Shown one piece after another: positions 1 to 6,740 of a stretch of DNA of 64,000 nt. This DNA is from Flavobacterium pectinovorum (GTDB lineage Bacteria; Bacteroidota; Bacteroidia; Flavobacteriales; Flavobacteriaceae). Location: assembly GCF_006438875.1 (NCBI RefSeq), contig NZ_RCZH01000003.1:124937-188936 (forward strand). The letters are read 5' to 3'. Under the pieces are notes generated by a model, which was given only the letters and a program-made list of their open reading frames with translations, was not told the origin of the DNA and searched no databases. Position numbers and translations under genes: made by a program. Position 1 is the first letter of the stretch; each line of letters opens with the position of its first letter.

Positions 1-205
1 CCCAACGCACCGTTGACGTATCGGTTTTTCCTTCAAAAGTTTCGATTTCGATACCATCTTTGCGTTCAAAAATGGTTGTTTTTTTAACACCATTAACTTC
101 AAATTCAAATTTGAATTTTCCATTTTTAAAATCCTTGCAATTGTGTTCTGCATCGTAACATGACAATAATGTTAGCAGCGGTAAAAAGAATATAATTTTT
201 TTCAT
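1..205 (-). CDS. Small lipoprotein, 3' end cut off by the window
   Basis: The reading frame starts at an ATG at 205 and runs off the left edge, so only about 68 N-terminal residues are visible. They begin MKKIIFFLPLLTLLSC, a short hydrophobic signal ending in a lipobox with Cys16, so the protein is probably lipidated and exported. The mature part is charged and rich in short beta-like stretches (FKFEFEVNG, TTIFERKDGIEIETF). I recall similar small flavobacterial proteins carrying a mistaken 'DNA topoisomerase IV' label; nothing here supports a topoisomerase. Function unknown. Confidence 0.6.
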   Translation of the reverse strand, partial: MKKIIFFLPLLTLLSCYDAEHNCKDFKNGKFKFEFEVNGVKKTTIFERKDGIEIETFEGKTDTSTVRW

Positions 206-224
206 TTTTAAGTTTAAGTTATTT

Positions 225-330
225 TTTTAGGAGCTGTTTCCTGCTGTTCCTTCCAATCTTTTGTGCCTCCCGAAGCCTCGGGACCGGCACAAAAGGATTT
301 TCCCTTCCATCAGGGCTAGAAAGTTAACGG
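225..330. repeat. Interspersed palindromic element with strong stem-loop
   Basis: The gap between the partial lipoprotein and the next gene holds a hairpin: CTTTTGTGCCTCCCGA (258-273), loop AGCC, then TCGGGA and GGCACAAAAG (278-295), with a two-base bulge. It is flanked by GGAGCTGTTTCC on the left and ATCAGGGCTAG on the right. I recall elements with this layout (GAGCT...hairpin...GGGCTAG) as frequent intergenic repeats in Flavobacterium. It could act as a terminator or REP-like element. Only one copy lies in this window, so the repeat status rests on memory. Confidence 0.5.
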
Positions 331-372
331 TTAATCAAGTACCAGTTGTATTATAATATGTTTTTATAAGAG

Positions 373-837
373 TTAAATTTTCTGGATATAAAACTCTTTT
401 AATTTTTTAGATTCTTGTACTTCTTCTCTCGTTTCTTCTTTAGATTCACTCTTTGCTGCTTTTGGCCAAATATGAAAACCTCCTTTTGTCATCGCTTCAG
501 CTTGTTGAAAAATGCTTGTCGAAATATTAGCAAAAAAACTCAAATCTTCTGGGTTGTCCCAAAGACCCCAAATACCATTTTCGTCAATATCTCCGGCATA
601 ATTAATAATATGCGTTGAATAGGTTTTGATCATTTTAAGTTTAAATTGTTCCAAATTATAAGAACCATTCCATCGAAACGAGTTGACGTCATCAATTCCT
701 GAACCGGAAATAATAGAATTTGCAAAACTCAATTCAATAGACATTTTGTGTTGGTGAGGTGAATTAGAATAGCAATAAAATCCTTCCCATTCTCCACTTG
801 GCAAGAAATGATGTGTTTCGTTTTTGTTGTCTTTCAT
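373..837 (-). CDS. Hypothetical protein, 154 aa
   Basis: I do not recognise this family. The protein is soluble, with no signal peptide or membrane segment. It has spaced Gly/Trp/Tyr motifs (GEWEGFYCY, SGSGIDD, RWNGSY, YAGDIDENGIWGLW, GGFHIWP) that suggest a small beta-rich fold in which residues about 14-128 form one domain. The C-terminal 28 residues are highly charged (SKEETREEVQESKKLKEF), probably a helical tail. It lies 31 bp downstream of the DinB-like gene on the same strand and may be co-transcribed with it. No function is proposed. Confidence 0.7.
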   Translation of the reverse strand: MKDNKNETHHFLPSGEWEGFYCYSNSPHQHKMSIELSFANSIISGSGIDDVNSFRWNGSYNLEQFKLKMIKTYSTHIINYAGDIDENGIWGLWDNPEDLSFFANISTSIFQQAEAMTKGGFHIWPKAAKSESKEETREEVQESKKLKEFYIQKI

Positions 838-868
838 ATTTATAGTTCTGGAATAAATACAAGAATTA

Positions 869-1444
869 CTATTTCAATCTTTTTAATTCGTCATCGGTAA
901 AGTTCTTGATTTCTTTTTCCTTGGCAAACTTTTCGGCATTATAATTTCCTGATTTATTCCTTGGAATCGATAAACTATCCCAACTATTATTTTTTAGCTG
1001 CTTGGCATAAAAAACAATTTGACCAATATGATACGGATAATGCGCTAATTGCCTGTTTATGGCTTCAATAACCGTATGACCTTCGTTGCGAATATAAATA
1101 ATATCAGAAAGTTGATCTGGTTTTAAATTATTTAAAGCATCCAGAAAACAATCCCAGCCTTTATTCCAGTTTTCTAAAACTTCCTCTTTTGATTGCAAAT
1201 CATTTTCAAACTCGGCATCGCGATTACGCCATTCCTTTTCACCATCCGAAGTTAAAAAGTCGGTCCAGCGAGACAACATATTGCCAGAGATGTGTTTTAT
1301 AATGGTGGCAATACTGTTGGTATCTTCGTTAATGGCTACAAAAAGCTGTTCTGGTTCTAATTGATCCATTGCTTTTTCGCCTAACATTTTATAATACAAA
1401 AATTGTTTTTTAACGCTTTCTAAGTAAGATTCTGTTGCATTCAT
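869..1444 (-). CDS. DinB-like protein, DUF1572 family
   Basis: A 191-residue protein of the DinB/YfiT four-helix superfamily, most like the DUF1572 branch. Family-typical features are the N-terminal helix with LYYKMLGEKAMDQL, the ATIIKHISGNMLSRW segment (putative metal-ligand His near residue 51), and the C-terminal AHYPYHIGQIVFYAKQL helix with two further His. These three positions usually bind a metal. Members are small-molecule transferases or hydrolases such as bacillithiol-dependent enzymes, but the substrate of DUF1572 is not known. It precedes the unknown gene at 373-837 and may share its transcript. Confidence 0.8.
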   Translation of the reverse strand: MNATESYLESVKKQFLYYKMLGEKAMDQLEPEQLFVAINEDTNSIATIIKHISGNMLSRWTDFLTSDGEKEWRNRDAEFENDLQSKEEVLENWNKGWDCFLDALNNLKPDQLSDIIYIRNEGHTVIEAINRQLAHYPYHIGQIVFYAKQLKNNSWDSLSIPRNKSGNYNAEKFAKEKEIKNFTDDELKRLK

Positions 1445-1457
1445 GTTCGTGTTTTTT

Positions 1458-1540
1458 TGCCACGAATTTCACGAATGTACACGAATAAAAATTTTTATTT
1501 TGTGTTTAAAAATTAGTGAAAATTCGTGAAATTTGTGGCA
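1458..1540. repeat. 83-bp inverted repeat, CACGAATTTCACGAAT family
   Basis: The arms at 1458-1476 and 1522-1540 match in 18 of 19 positions (TGCCACGAATTTCACGAAT against its complement) around a 45-bp AT-rich loop. The element lies between two minus-strand genes. Part of the arm, GTGAAATTTGTGG, recurs near 58430-58442. On the minus strand it could act as a terminator for the toxin / pentapeptide operon upstream. It looks like a small non-autonomous mobile element or REP-like sequence. Confidence 0.65.
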
Positions 1541-1567
1541 GTTTTTTTAAATTATTAACGATTGTTT

Positions 1568-2140
1568 TTAAACAATTTTAATATCGTATTTATCTAAAAG
1601 CCCAACAATTCCGTCATTTGAAAATTGCGCTTTTCTCATCGGATTAAATTCCGGATCAATTTTGTAATTGTATGCGGTTTTAAAATTAACCGCTGCCAAT
1701 TGTGTATCATTAAAAATTGCTCCTTCCAGATTACAATTGTCAAAAACCGAACTTGTTAAGTTGGTTCCTATAAAAGTAACTTCTCTTACAGAACAATTGA
1801 CAAACTTGGTTTTGGGCATTTTTTTATTCGAAAAAACAGCGTAATCCAAAGTGCTTTCCTCAAAATAAACCTGAAATAGAAAATCGTCACATTCGTTAAA
1901 AGCGATTCCAAGAAGTTTACAATTTTTAAAAGTAACATTCTTCAAACTGGTACTAAATAAACTCGTCATTGACAAATTACAGTCAATAAATTCGCAATCT
2001 AAGAAAGTATTGTAGGCAAAATTGCTATTCGAAAAATCACAGTTTTTAAAAACACAATCTTCAAACTCCCGATTGTTTATTTTTTTGTCAATATAGTTGA
2101 CTTTCTCGAAGGTTTTCTGAATATGAATTAGACTTTCCAT
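1568..2140 (-). CDS. Pentapeptide-repeat protein, Qnr/McbG-like size
   Basis: 190 residues. From about residue 22 to 155 the chain is built of five-residue repeats with a central Phe/Leu (for example FEDCVFKNCDFSNSNF, FLDCEFIDCNLS, FVNCSVREVTFIGTNL). This predicts a right-handed quadrilateral beta helix. A non-repeat C-terminus (FSNDGIVGLLDKYDIKIV) resembles the capping helix of Qnr proteins. Some family members (Qnr, MfpA, McbG) mimic DNA and protect DNA gyrase; whether this one does is unknown. Its ATG overlaps the end of the ParE-like toxin gene by 13 bases, so the two are translated from one message. That pairing is notable because ParE toxins can target gyrase. Confidence 0.85.
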   Translation of the reverse strand: MESLIHIQKTFEKVNYIDKKINNREFEDCVFKNCDFSNSNFAYNTFLDCEFIDCNLSMTSLFSTSLKNVTFKNCKLLGIAFNECDDFLFQVYFEESTLDYAVFSNKKMPKTKFVNCSVREVTFIGTNLTSSVFDNCNLEGAIFNDTQLAAVNFKTAYNYKIDPEFNPMRKAQFSNDGIVGLLDKYDIKIV

Positions 2141-2442
2141 GAATGTTTTCTTGGTTTCTGAGCATTGTGACGTACTCGAAGGATGTAAATATTCTGTTGT
2201 GTTATCTGGTATGAAATAGTATAATTGTAAACAGCATAAACTCTAAAAGTACCATCATTATTGATCTTTTGTTTGTCTGGTTTATATATTTCCGGTTGTG
2301 TTTTTAGTATTTCTGTGCTGTCAAAAATGGTATTAACTACTTTGTCTGCAATTGTAATTGATTTACTCTCAAAGAAAATGTAAAAATGTACGTCTTCTAA
2401 TTGATCTAAAGCATCGCTCGACCAAATTATTGTCTTCCCCAC
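2128..2442 (-). CDS. Type II toxin, RelE/ParE superfamily
   Basis: A 104-residue protein with the ParE/RelE pattern: an N-terminal strand and helix (IIWSSDALDQLEDVHFYI), a middle helix (ADKVVNTIFDSTEILKTQP), then the beta sheet and C-terminal RVYAVYNYTISYQI...IYILRVRHNAQKP. The C-terminal RVRHNAQKP is typical of ParE-type members. The start is a GTG at 2442, inside the last codons of the antitoxin gene (16-base overlap), which implies translational coupling. ParE members poison gyrase and RelE members cleave mRNA; sequence alone cannot decide here. The stop region overlaps the pentapeptide-repeat gene. Confidence 0.85.
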   Translation of the reverse strand: MGKTIIWSSDALDQLEDVHFYIFFESKSITIADKVVNTIFDSTEILKTQPEIYKPDKQKINNDGTFRVYAVYNYTISYQITQQNIYILRVRHNAQKPRKHSWKV

Positions 2443-2657
2443 TTTTTTGCAATTTCTTTAGCTTCGTCTTCAGAATAAAAATTACCTTTTTTGATATTTT
2501 CTAAGGCATTTTCAATATCCAAATTATAAGCTGCATCTGAGTCAACTGTAGAGTTGTTTATAGATTGCAAAAGATGTTTTAATTTTTCTAAAAAAGAAGG
2601 ATCTTTTACCTTATCAATTTCTTGATGAATCCAGTTTAGTTCTGCTTGTATATTCAT
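2427..2657 (-). CDS. Antitoxin partner of the ParE/RelE-like toxin
   Basis: A 76-residue acidic protein directly upstream of and overlapping the toxin gene, the usual antitoxin-first order. It lacks a clear ribbon-helix-helix motif. The N-terminal half is helical (MNIQAELNWIHQEIDKVKDPSFLEKLKHLL), and the C-terminal half (IENALENIKKGNFYSEDEAKEIAKKWGRQ) resembles the toxin-wrapping tail of many Bacteroidota antitoxins. The call rests on size, position and partner rather than on a recognised domain. The operon is probably autoregulated, but I could not identify an operator in the 27 bp between it and the DUF6095 gene. Confidence 0.75.
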   Translation of the reverse strand: MNIQAELNWIHQEIDKVKDPSFLEKLKHLLQSINNSTVDSDAAYNLDIENALENIKKGNFYSEDEAKEIAKKWGRQ

Positions 2658-2684
2658 AATAAAGAATTTTAGTAAAGATACAAA

Positions 2685-2906
2685 TTAGTCGTTAAACAAA
2701 CCTTTCATGATGATTTTCAATCCGTAAAAAATCAAAAACATAGCACTTAAACAAGCCACAATTCCAATTCCTAAAACCAAATAATGCCAATTGGTATGTT
2801 GGTTCATAAAAGCATTATAAATTAAGGAAGGACCAATAAATAATAATGGCAATGAACCCGTTAAATATTTAATTCCTTTTCCCAGTAATTCTTTATTTGT
2901 TGCCAT
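2685..2906 (-). CDS. Small membrane protein, DUF6095 family
   Basis: About 73 residues with two hydrophobic segments (LTGSLPLLFIGPSLIYNAF and YLVLGIGIVACLSAMFLIFYGL) and a short amphipathic end (KIIMKGLFND). I recognise it as DUF6095, a family I know only from Flavobacteriia, of unknown function. An upstream in-frame ATG at 2933 would add nine basic residues. I prefer 2906 because relatives start MATNKE and an A-rich stretch, typical of initiation sites in this phylum, precedes it. Confidence 0.75.
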   Translation of the reverse strand: MATNKELLGKGIKYLTGSLPLLFIGPSLIYNAFMNQHTNWHYLVLGIGIVACLSAMFLIFYGLKIIMKGLFND

Positions 2907-2965
2907 TTTTTGTTTTGTTTTGAAAAGTTTCAAGTTTTTTTAGTTTCAGGTTTATCACAATCTTT

Positions 2966-3065
2966 TCATTTTCGACAGAGGAGAAATCACACAAGAAACT
3001 CCGTTCCCATAATCGCTAATCTTTGCCGAGCTACTTTATGTGATTTCTCCCTTCGGTCGAAATGA
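2966..3065. repeat. 100-bp element with inverted ends (TCATTTCGAC family), copy 1
   Basis: The left end TCATTTTCGACAGAGGAG and right end CTTCGGTCGAAATGA are imperfect inverted repeats, and both halves continue with AGAAATCACA in opposite orientation. The interior holds CGGCAAAGATTAGC read on the minus strand. A second, longer copy lies at 58252-58391. I recall this class as very common in Flavobacterium genomes. The whole gap 2907-3273 contains no convincing gene. Confidence 0.7.
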
Positions 3066-3119
3066 CAAAAATGCGTATATCAGCTTTGAGCTTAGGCTTT
3101 CGACAAAGTTTCTTACACT

Positions 3120-3250
3120 CTTGGTTTAAAACTTTGACAAAGAGCGACACCCAGCCTTACGATCTTAAAAAACTTGTTTTTTCAACTTATAGCTTTGAGA
3201 TCTTTGCGAAAAACCTTTGCGAACTTTGCGGTAAAAATTATGCGATTAGG
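3120..3250. repeat. TTTGCGA-rich repeat tract
   Basis: Several spaced copies of (A)CTTTGCG/CTTTGAC occur here: TTGACAAAGAGCGAC, ATCTTTGCGAAAAACC and TTTGCGAACTTTGCGG. The same words recur, in the other orientation, at about 58111-58150 (CTCGCAAAGTCGCGAAG) and in direct orientation at 58533-58560. Short reading frames cross this tract but look like products of the repeat rather than genes. Confidence 0.45.
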
Positions 3251-3273
3251 CAAACATTTTATTCAAAAACTTT

Positions 3274-4086
3274 TTACTTGTTATAATTATCAACAGCATT
3301 TCTCACGCTGCCGTATTTTTTTAATAATTCAGAAGCAACTTCGTATGAAACCGTAATTTCTCCCATAATCATTTTTACACCTCTGTCGACCAGTTTGACG
3401 TTACTCAACTGCATGTCGACCATTTTATTTCCTTTTACTTTCCCCAGCTGAATCATGGCTGCAGTCGAAATCATATTCAGGACTAATTTTTGAGCTGTTC
3501 CAGCTTTCATTCTGGAACTTCCGGTAATGAATTCAGGGCCAACAACTACTTCAACCGGAAATTGGGCAGTCAAAGCTAATGGACTTCCTGCATTATTTGT
3601 AATGCATCCGGTCACGATATTATTTTGATTACAGGTTTCCAGACCACCAATAACATAAGGTGTAGTTCCGGAAGCTGCAATACCAATTACGACATCGTTT
3701 TTACCAATATTATTGGCTTGCAAATCAATCCAGGCTTGTGTTGCATTGTCTTCTGCATTTTCTACAGCGCGACGAATTGCAGTGTCGCCACCGGCAATAA
3801 TTCCGTTTACCAAATCAAAAGGAACTCCAAAAGTAGGAGGACATTCAGAAGCATCGACAACGCCTAAACGCCCTGATGTTCCGGCTCCGATGTAAAACAA
3901 TCGCCCGCCTAATTTTAATTTATCAACTACCTGAGCTACTAAATTTTCAATTTGTGGTATCGCTTTTTCTACAGCGTCAGGTACAGTTTTGTCTTCCTGA
4001 TTGATATTCATAAGCAATTCATGAACGGACATTTTTTCTAAATGCTCGTATTTTGAAGCTTGTTCTGTGGTCTTTGTAAAGGTCAT
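3274..4086 (-). CDS. murQ: N-acetylmuramic acid 6-phosphate etherase
   Basis: A 270-residue SIS-domain protein. MurQ cleaves the D-lactyl ether of MurNAc-6-phosphate to give GlcNAc-6-phosphate and D-lactate, a cytoplasmic step in peptidoglycan recycling. The sugar-phosphate loop GAGTSGRLGVVDASECPPTFG (starting near residue 68) contains the family's catalytic Glu (Glu81), and a second conserved Glu lies at 112 (ENAED). GSSRMKAGTAQK is the other family signature. Length is normal. No transporter or MurNAc kinase gene is next to it. A -7-like element lies 24 bp upstream (4110-4117). Confidence 0.95.
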   Translation of the reverse strand: MTFTKTTEQASKYEHLEKMSVHELLMNINQEDKTVPDAVEKAIPQIENLVAQVVDKLKLGGRLFYIGAGTSGRLGVVDASECPPTFGVPFDLVNGIIAGGDTAIRRAVENAEDNATQAWIDLQANNIGKNDVVIGIAASGTTPYVIGGLETCNQNNIVTGCITNNAGSPLALTAQFPVEVVVGPEFITGSSRMKAGTAQKLVLNMISTAAMIQLGKVKGNKMVDMQLSNVKLVDRGVKMIMGEITVSYEVASELLKKYGSVRNAVDNYNK

Positions 4087-4109
4087 TTTCTCGTATAATT
4101 ACTCCAGTC

Positions 4110-4117
4110 CAAAATTA
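4110..4117 (-). promoter_or_regulatory. Likely -7 promoter element of murQ
   Basis: On the minus strand the bases read TAATTTTG, a full match to the Bacteroidota -7 consensus TAnnTTTG, 24 bp before the murQ ATG. The divergent araC-type promoter begins only about 50 bp away. The consensus is known for the phylum; use at this site is inferred. Confidence 0.5.
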
Positions 4118-4147
4118 ATCTTTTTTATCGCAATTTTTCGAACCTTT

Positions 4148-4176
4148 TTAAAAGAACTAAAATATTATATTTGTTA
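4148..4176 (+). promoter_or_regulatory. Promoter of first AraC-type gene (duplicated block)
   Basis: This block contains the -7 element TATATTTG at 4166-4173. A stretch of 29 bases (4148-4176) is identical to 5393-5421 in front of the second regulator gene, so the promoter was copied together with the gene. The ATG follows 18 bp after the -7 element. Confidence 0.65.
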
Positions 4177-4191
4177 CATATTAAAAGATAA

Positions 4192-5337
4192 ATGGATAAG
4201 TTAGGCTTTTTGGATGGCGTTGCCCGTATTGCTGTTTTTGTTTCGTTATTGCTTGCAATTTTTTTACTGACAGTAAAAACTGAAAATAAATTGGCAAACC
4301 GACTTTTTGCCTGCTTTATTATTTTTTCGGCAATTGATTTCACCGGACTTTTAGATTATACATTTCCCGATCAGTATGTGAATTTAGAGATTTTGAGATC
4401 TACAATCTGTTTGCTGGAAATGCCTTTGATTTACCTTTATGTTTTAGCGGTTTGTTATTCTGATTTTCGATTAAAGTGGAAGCATTTATTATATACAATT
4501 CCATTTGTGGTTATGAATTTGGTTTTTATGCCAAGATTTTATTTGCAATCAGGCAATTTAAAACAACAGTTTATAGCCAATTATAGTCGAATGCCTGAAG
4601 TTTATTTTTTTCATATTCTAATCGAATTACAATGTTGGTTTTATATTGTTTGTATCTTTTTAATGTTGAAAAAATACCGAAAAATTTATCTTGAAAATTA
4701 TACCAATCCAAGTACTTCTACTTACAAATGGCTTTTTCAGATGAATTGTGTTTTTTTAGGAATGCATTGCATCGCGGCTTCAAAAAATTTAATGCGTTAT
4801 ACGGCTTCAAGAGATACTTTTCTCTGGGGAAATGTTTTGATGGTAATTATGGCTTTGTGTGTAATATGCTGGTTTGTAATGAAAGCGCTAAATCATCCGG
4901 AACTTTTTAGAGGAATTAATTCTCACTTGCAACCAACAAAAGATTTTCTTCCTAAAGAGAATCAGACTATAACCCAAACTATTAGCAATCAGGACGAAGC
5001 GGTTTCGTATCAAATTTCGGCATTGAAAAATTATATGAAAGAAAAGGAACCTTATCTGGATCCGTCGCTAACGATTCAGGAACTTGCCAATCAATTTAAT
5101 GTTCAGGTTCGGGATTTATCAATTTTGATTAATCACCATATGAATCAGCATTTCTTTGATTTCGTGAATGAATATCGCATTCAAAAAGCAATGAATATTT
5201 TGAAGGATCAATCTAAAAATCAACTTACAGTTTTGGAAATTTTATATGAAGTTGGTTTTAACTCCAAATCATCATTCAATACTTCTTTCAAAAAACACAC
5301 AAATCTCACGCCCACAGCTTATAGAAACGCTTCATAA
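4192..5337 (+). CDS. Membrane-anchored AraC-family regulator, paralogue 1
   Basis: 381 residues. The first ~235 are hydrophobic with about six or seven predicted membrane helices (for example VARIAVFVSLLLAIFLL, FYIVCIFLML, VLMVIMALCVICWFVMKAL). The last ~100 form an AraC/XylS helix-turn-helix domain (LTIQELANQFNVQVRDLSIL, then VLEILYEVGFNSKSSFNTSF). Such proteins probably sense a membrane or extracellular signal and bind DNA from the membrane. It is followed by a near-copy at 5438-6586 and then by an outer-membrane barrel gene that may be a target. The divergent neighbour is murQ. Confidence 0.85.
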   Translation: MDKLGFLDGVARIAVFVSLLLAIFLLTVKTENKLANRLFACFIIFSAIDFTGLLDYTFPDQYVNLEILRSTICLLEMPLIYLYVLAVCYSDFRLKWKHLLYTIPFVVMNLVFMPRFYLQSGNLKQQFIANYSRMPEVYFFHILIELQCWFYIVCIFLMLKKYRKIYLENYTNPSTSTYKWLFQMNCVFLGMHCIAASKNLMRYTASRDTFLWGNVLMVIMALCVICWFVMKALNHPELFRGINSHLQPTKDFLPKENQTITQTISNQDEAVSYQISALKNYMKEKEPYLDPSLTIQELANQFNVQVRDLSILINHHMNQHFFDFVNEYRIQKAMNILKDQSKNQLTVLEILYEVGFNSKSSFNTSFKKHTNLTPTAYRNAS

Positions 5338-5392
5338 TAAATGGTTTGATTCTATCATAAAATTCTAGCAATGCTTTCTTTATTGGATCGTG

Positions 5393-5421
5393 TTAAAAGA
5401 ACTAAAATATTATATTTGTTA
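5393..5421 (+). promoter_or_regulatory. Promoter of second AraC-type gene (duplicated block)
   Basis: Identical over 29 bases to 4148-4176, with TATATTTG at 5411-5418. The ATG lies 19 bp after the -7 element. The two regulator genes are therefore likely to be transcribed under the same control unless upstream sequence differs. Confidence 0.65.
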
Positions 5422-5437
5422 AATAATCAAAAGATAA

Positions 5438-6586
5438 ATGGATATAGATAGCTTTTTAGGTATTATGGGCAGGATGTCAGTTTTTGTTTCATTATTACTG
5501 GCATTCTTTTTACTTACGGTGAAAACCCAAAATAAATTAGCAAACCGACTATTTGCGGCCTATTTACTTTTTTTTGTAATTGACAATATCGGAATTTTTA
5601 TTACGGAAGATTTCGTTAAAAATAATCTGAATTTAGAATTTTTCAGATGGACTACTTGCGCTTTGACAATTCCGGTTTTCTACTTGTATATTTTGTCCGT
5701 TTGTTTTGCAGATTTTAGATTAAAAGCCAAGCATTTAATTCATGCGATTCCGTTTATAGTCACAAATACAGTTTTTGTATTCAGGGTTTACTTTTTAAAT
5801 GATGCAGATAAATTGCAGTTTTATAACCATCGCAGTCAAATGCCCGAATTTTATGGTTTCCAGCTGATGTTAGGTTTCCAAATCATATTGTATAGCATTG
5901 CAGTATTTTTGGTTTTAAAAAAGTACAAAGAAATATATCAGGAAAATTATACCAATCCCAGAACTTCTATTTTTAAATGGTTATTTCAAATATCGACTGT
6001 ATTCTTCGCGCTGTATTATTTATCAATAGCTAAGAATGTTTTAAGATTTACTGATTTTGAGTCATTGTGGATTTGGGCAAATGTTATTATGCAATTTTTG
6101 GCTTTAATAGTAACTTGCTGGTTTGTGCTGAAAGCTTTAAACTATCCTGAACTTTTTAGAGGAATAGATTCTAAATTGCAATTAGCAAGAGATATTCTTC
6201 CAAGGAAAAATGAAAATACTATTGAAATAAAGGAGGAGAAAAGCGATGTAATTACGACTCAAATTTCGATATTGAAACATTATATGATCGAAAAAGAACC
6301 TTTTCTGGAGCCGTCACTTACGATTCAGGAACTCTCCAATCAAATTGAGATTCCGGTTCGTGATTTATCGATTTTGATTAATCATCATATGGATCAGCAT
6401 TTTTTTGATTTTGTAAACGAATATCGCATTCAAAAAGCCATGAGTATTTTAAAAAATCCTTCAAAAAGGGATTTAACAGTTTTAGAAATTCTGTATGAAG
6501 TAGGTTTTAATTCAAAATCGTCTTTTAACACTTCGTTTAAAAAATATACAAACTTAACGCCTACAGCTTATAGAAACGCTTCATAA
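5438..6586 (+). CDS. Membrane-anchored AraC-family regulator, paralogue 2
   Basis: 382 residues, colinear with the preceding gene. Long identical stretches lie in the helix-turn-helix half (KEPFLEPSLTIQELSNQ, HHMDQHFFDFVNEYRIQKAM, LEILYEVGFNSKSSFNTSFK), while the membrane half has diverged more (DFVKNNLNLEFFRWTTCALT). This pattern fits tandem duplication with a conserved DNA target and a shifting input signal. It is followed by a strong hairpin and then the outer-membrane barrel gene. Confidence 0.85.
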   Translation: MDIDSFLGIMGRMSVFVSLLLAFFLLTVKTQNKLANRLFAAYLLFFVIDNIGIFITEDFVKNNLNLEFFRWTTCALTIPVFYLYILSVCFADFRLKAKHLIHAIPFIVTNTVFVFRVYFLNDADKLQFYNHRSQMPEFYGFQLMLGFQIILYSIAVFLVLKKYKEIYQENYTNPRTSIFKWLFQISTVFFALYYLSIAKNVLRFTDFESLWIWANVIMQFLALIVTCWFVLKALNYPELFRGIDSKLQLARDILPRKNENTIEIKEEKSDVITTQISILKHYMIEKEPFLEPSLTIQELSNQIEIPVRDLSILINHHMDQHFFDFVNEYRIQKAMSILKNPSKRDLTVLEILYEVGFNSKSSFNTSFKKYTNLTPTAYRNAS

Positions 6587-6625
6587 TTAAGGGTTTGTAA
6601 AAAGTCGTACTTCGGGCTCAATAAA

Positions 6626-6668
6626 GTCGAACTGATTTCTTAAGGAGAAATTGGTTCGACTTTTTTTT
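6626..6668 (+). terminator. Stem-loop with T-tract after second AraC gene
   Basis: GTCGAACTGATTTCT (6626-6640) and AGAAATTGGTTCGAC (6646-6660) pair in 13 of 15 positions around a five-base loop, followed by eight T. This is a good intrinsic terminator for the regulator gene. The arms also resemble the GTCGAA-containing ends of flavobacterial repeats. Confidence 0.7.
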
Positions 6669-6740
6669 GTCGGTCGCATGCTCAGAATTTCTAAGGCAAC
6701 TTTGCTTCAAATTAATCGAACAAGTTTAAAATTAGAAATT

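Noticed and set aside
1568..2140. Pentapeptide protein as a quinolone-resistance gene
   Set aside because: The repeat fold and capping end resemble Qnr, but pentapeptide proteins are common and diverse. Without an alignment or assay, resistance cannot be claimed.
3062..3356. Two overlapping small frames on the plus strand between the DUF6095 gene and murQ
   Set aside because: They run through the TTTGCGA repeat tract and the end of murQ. The translations are low in complexity and have no plausible start context.
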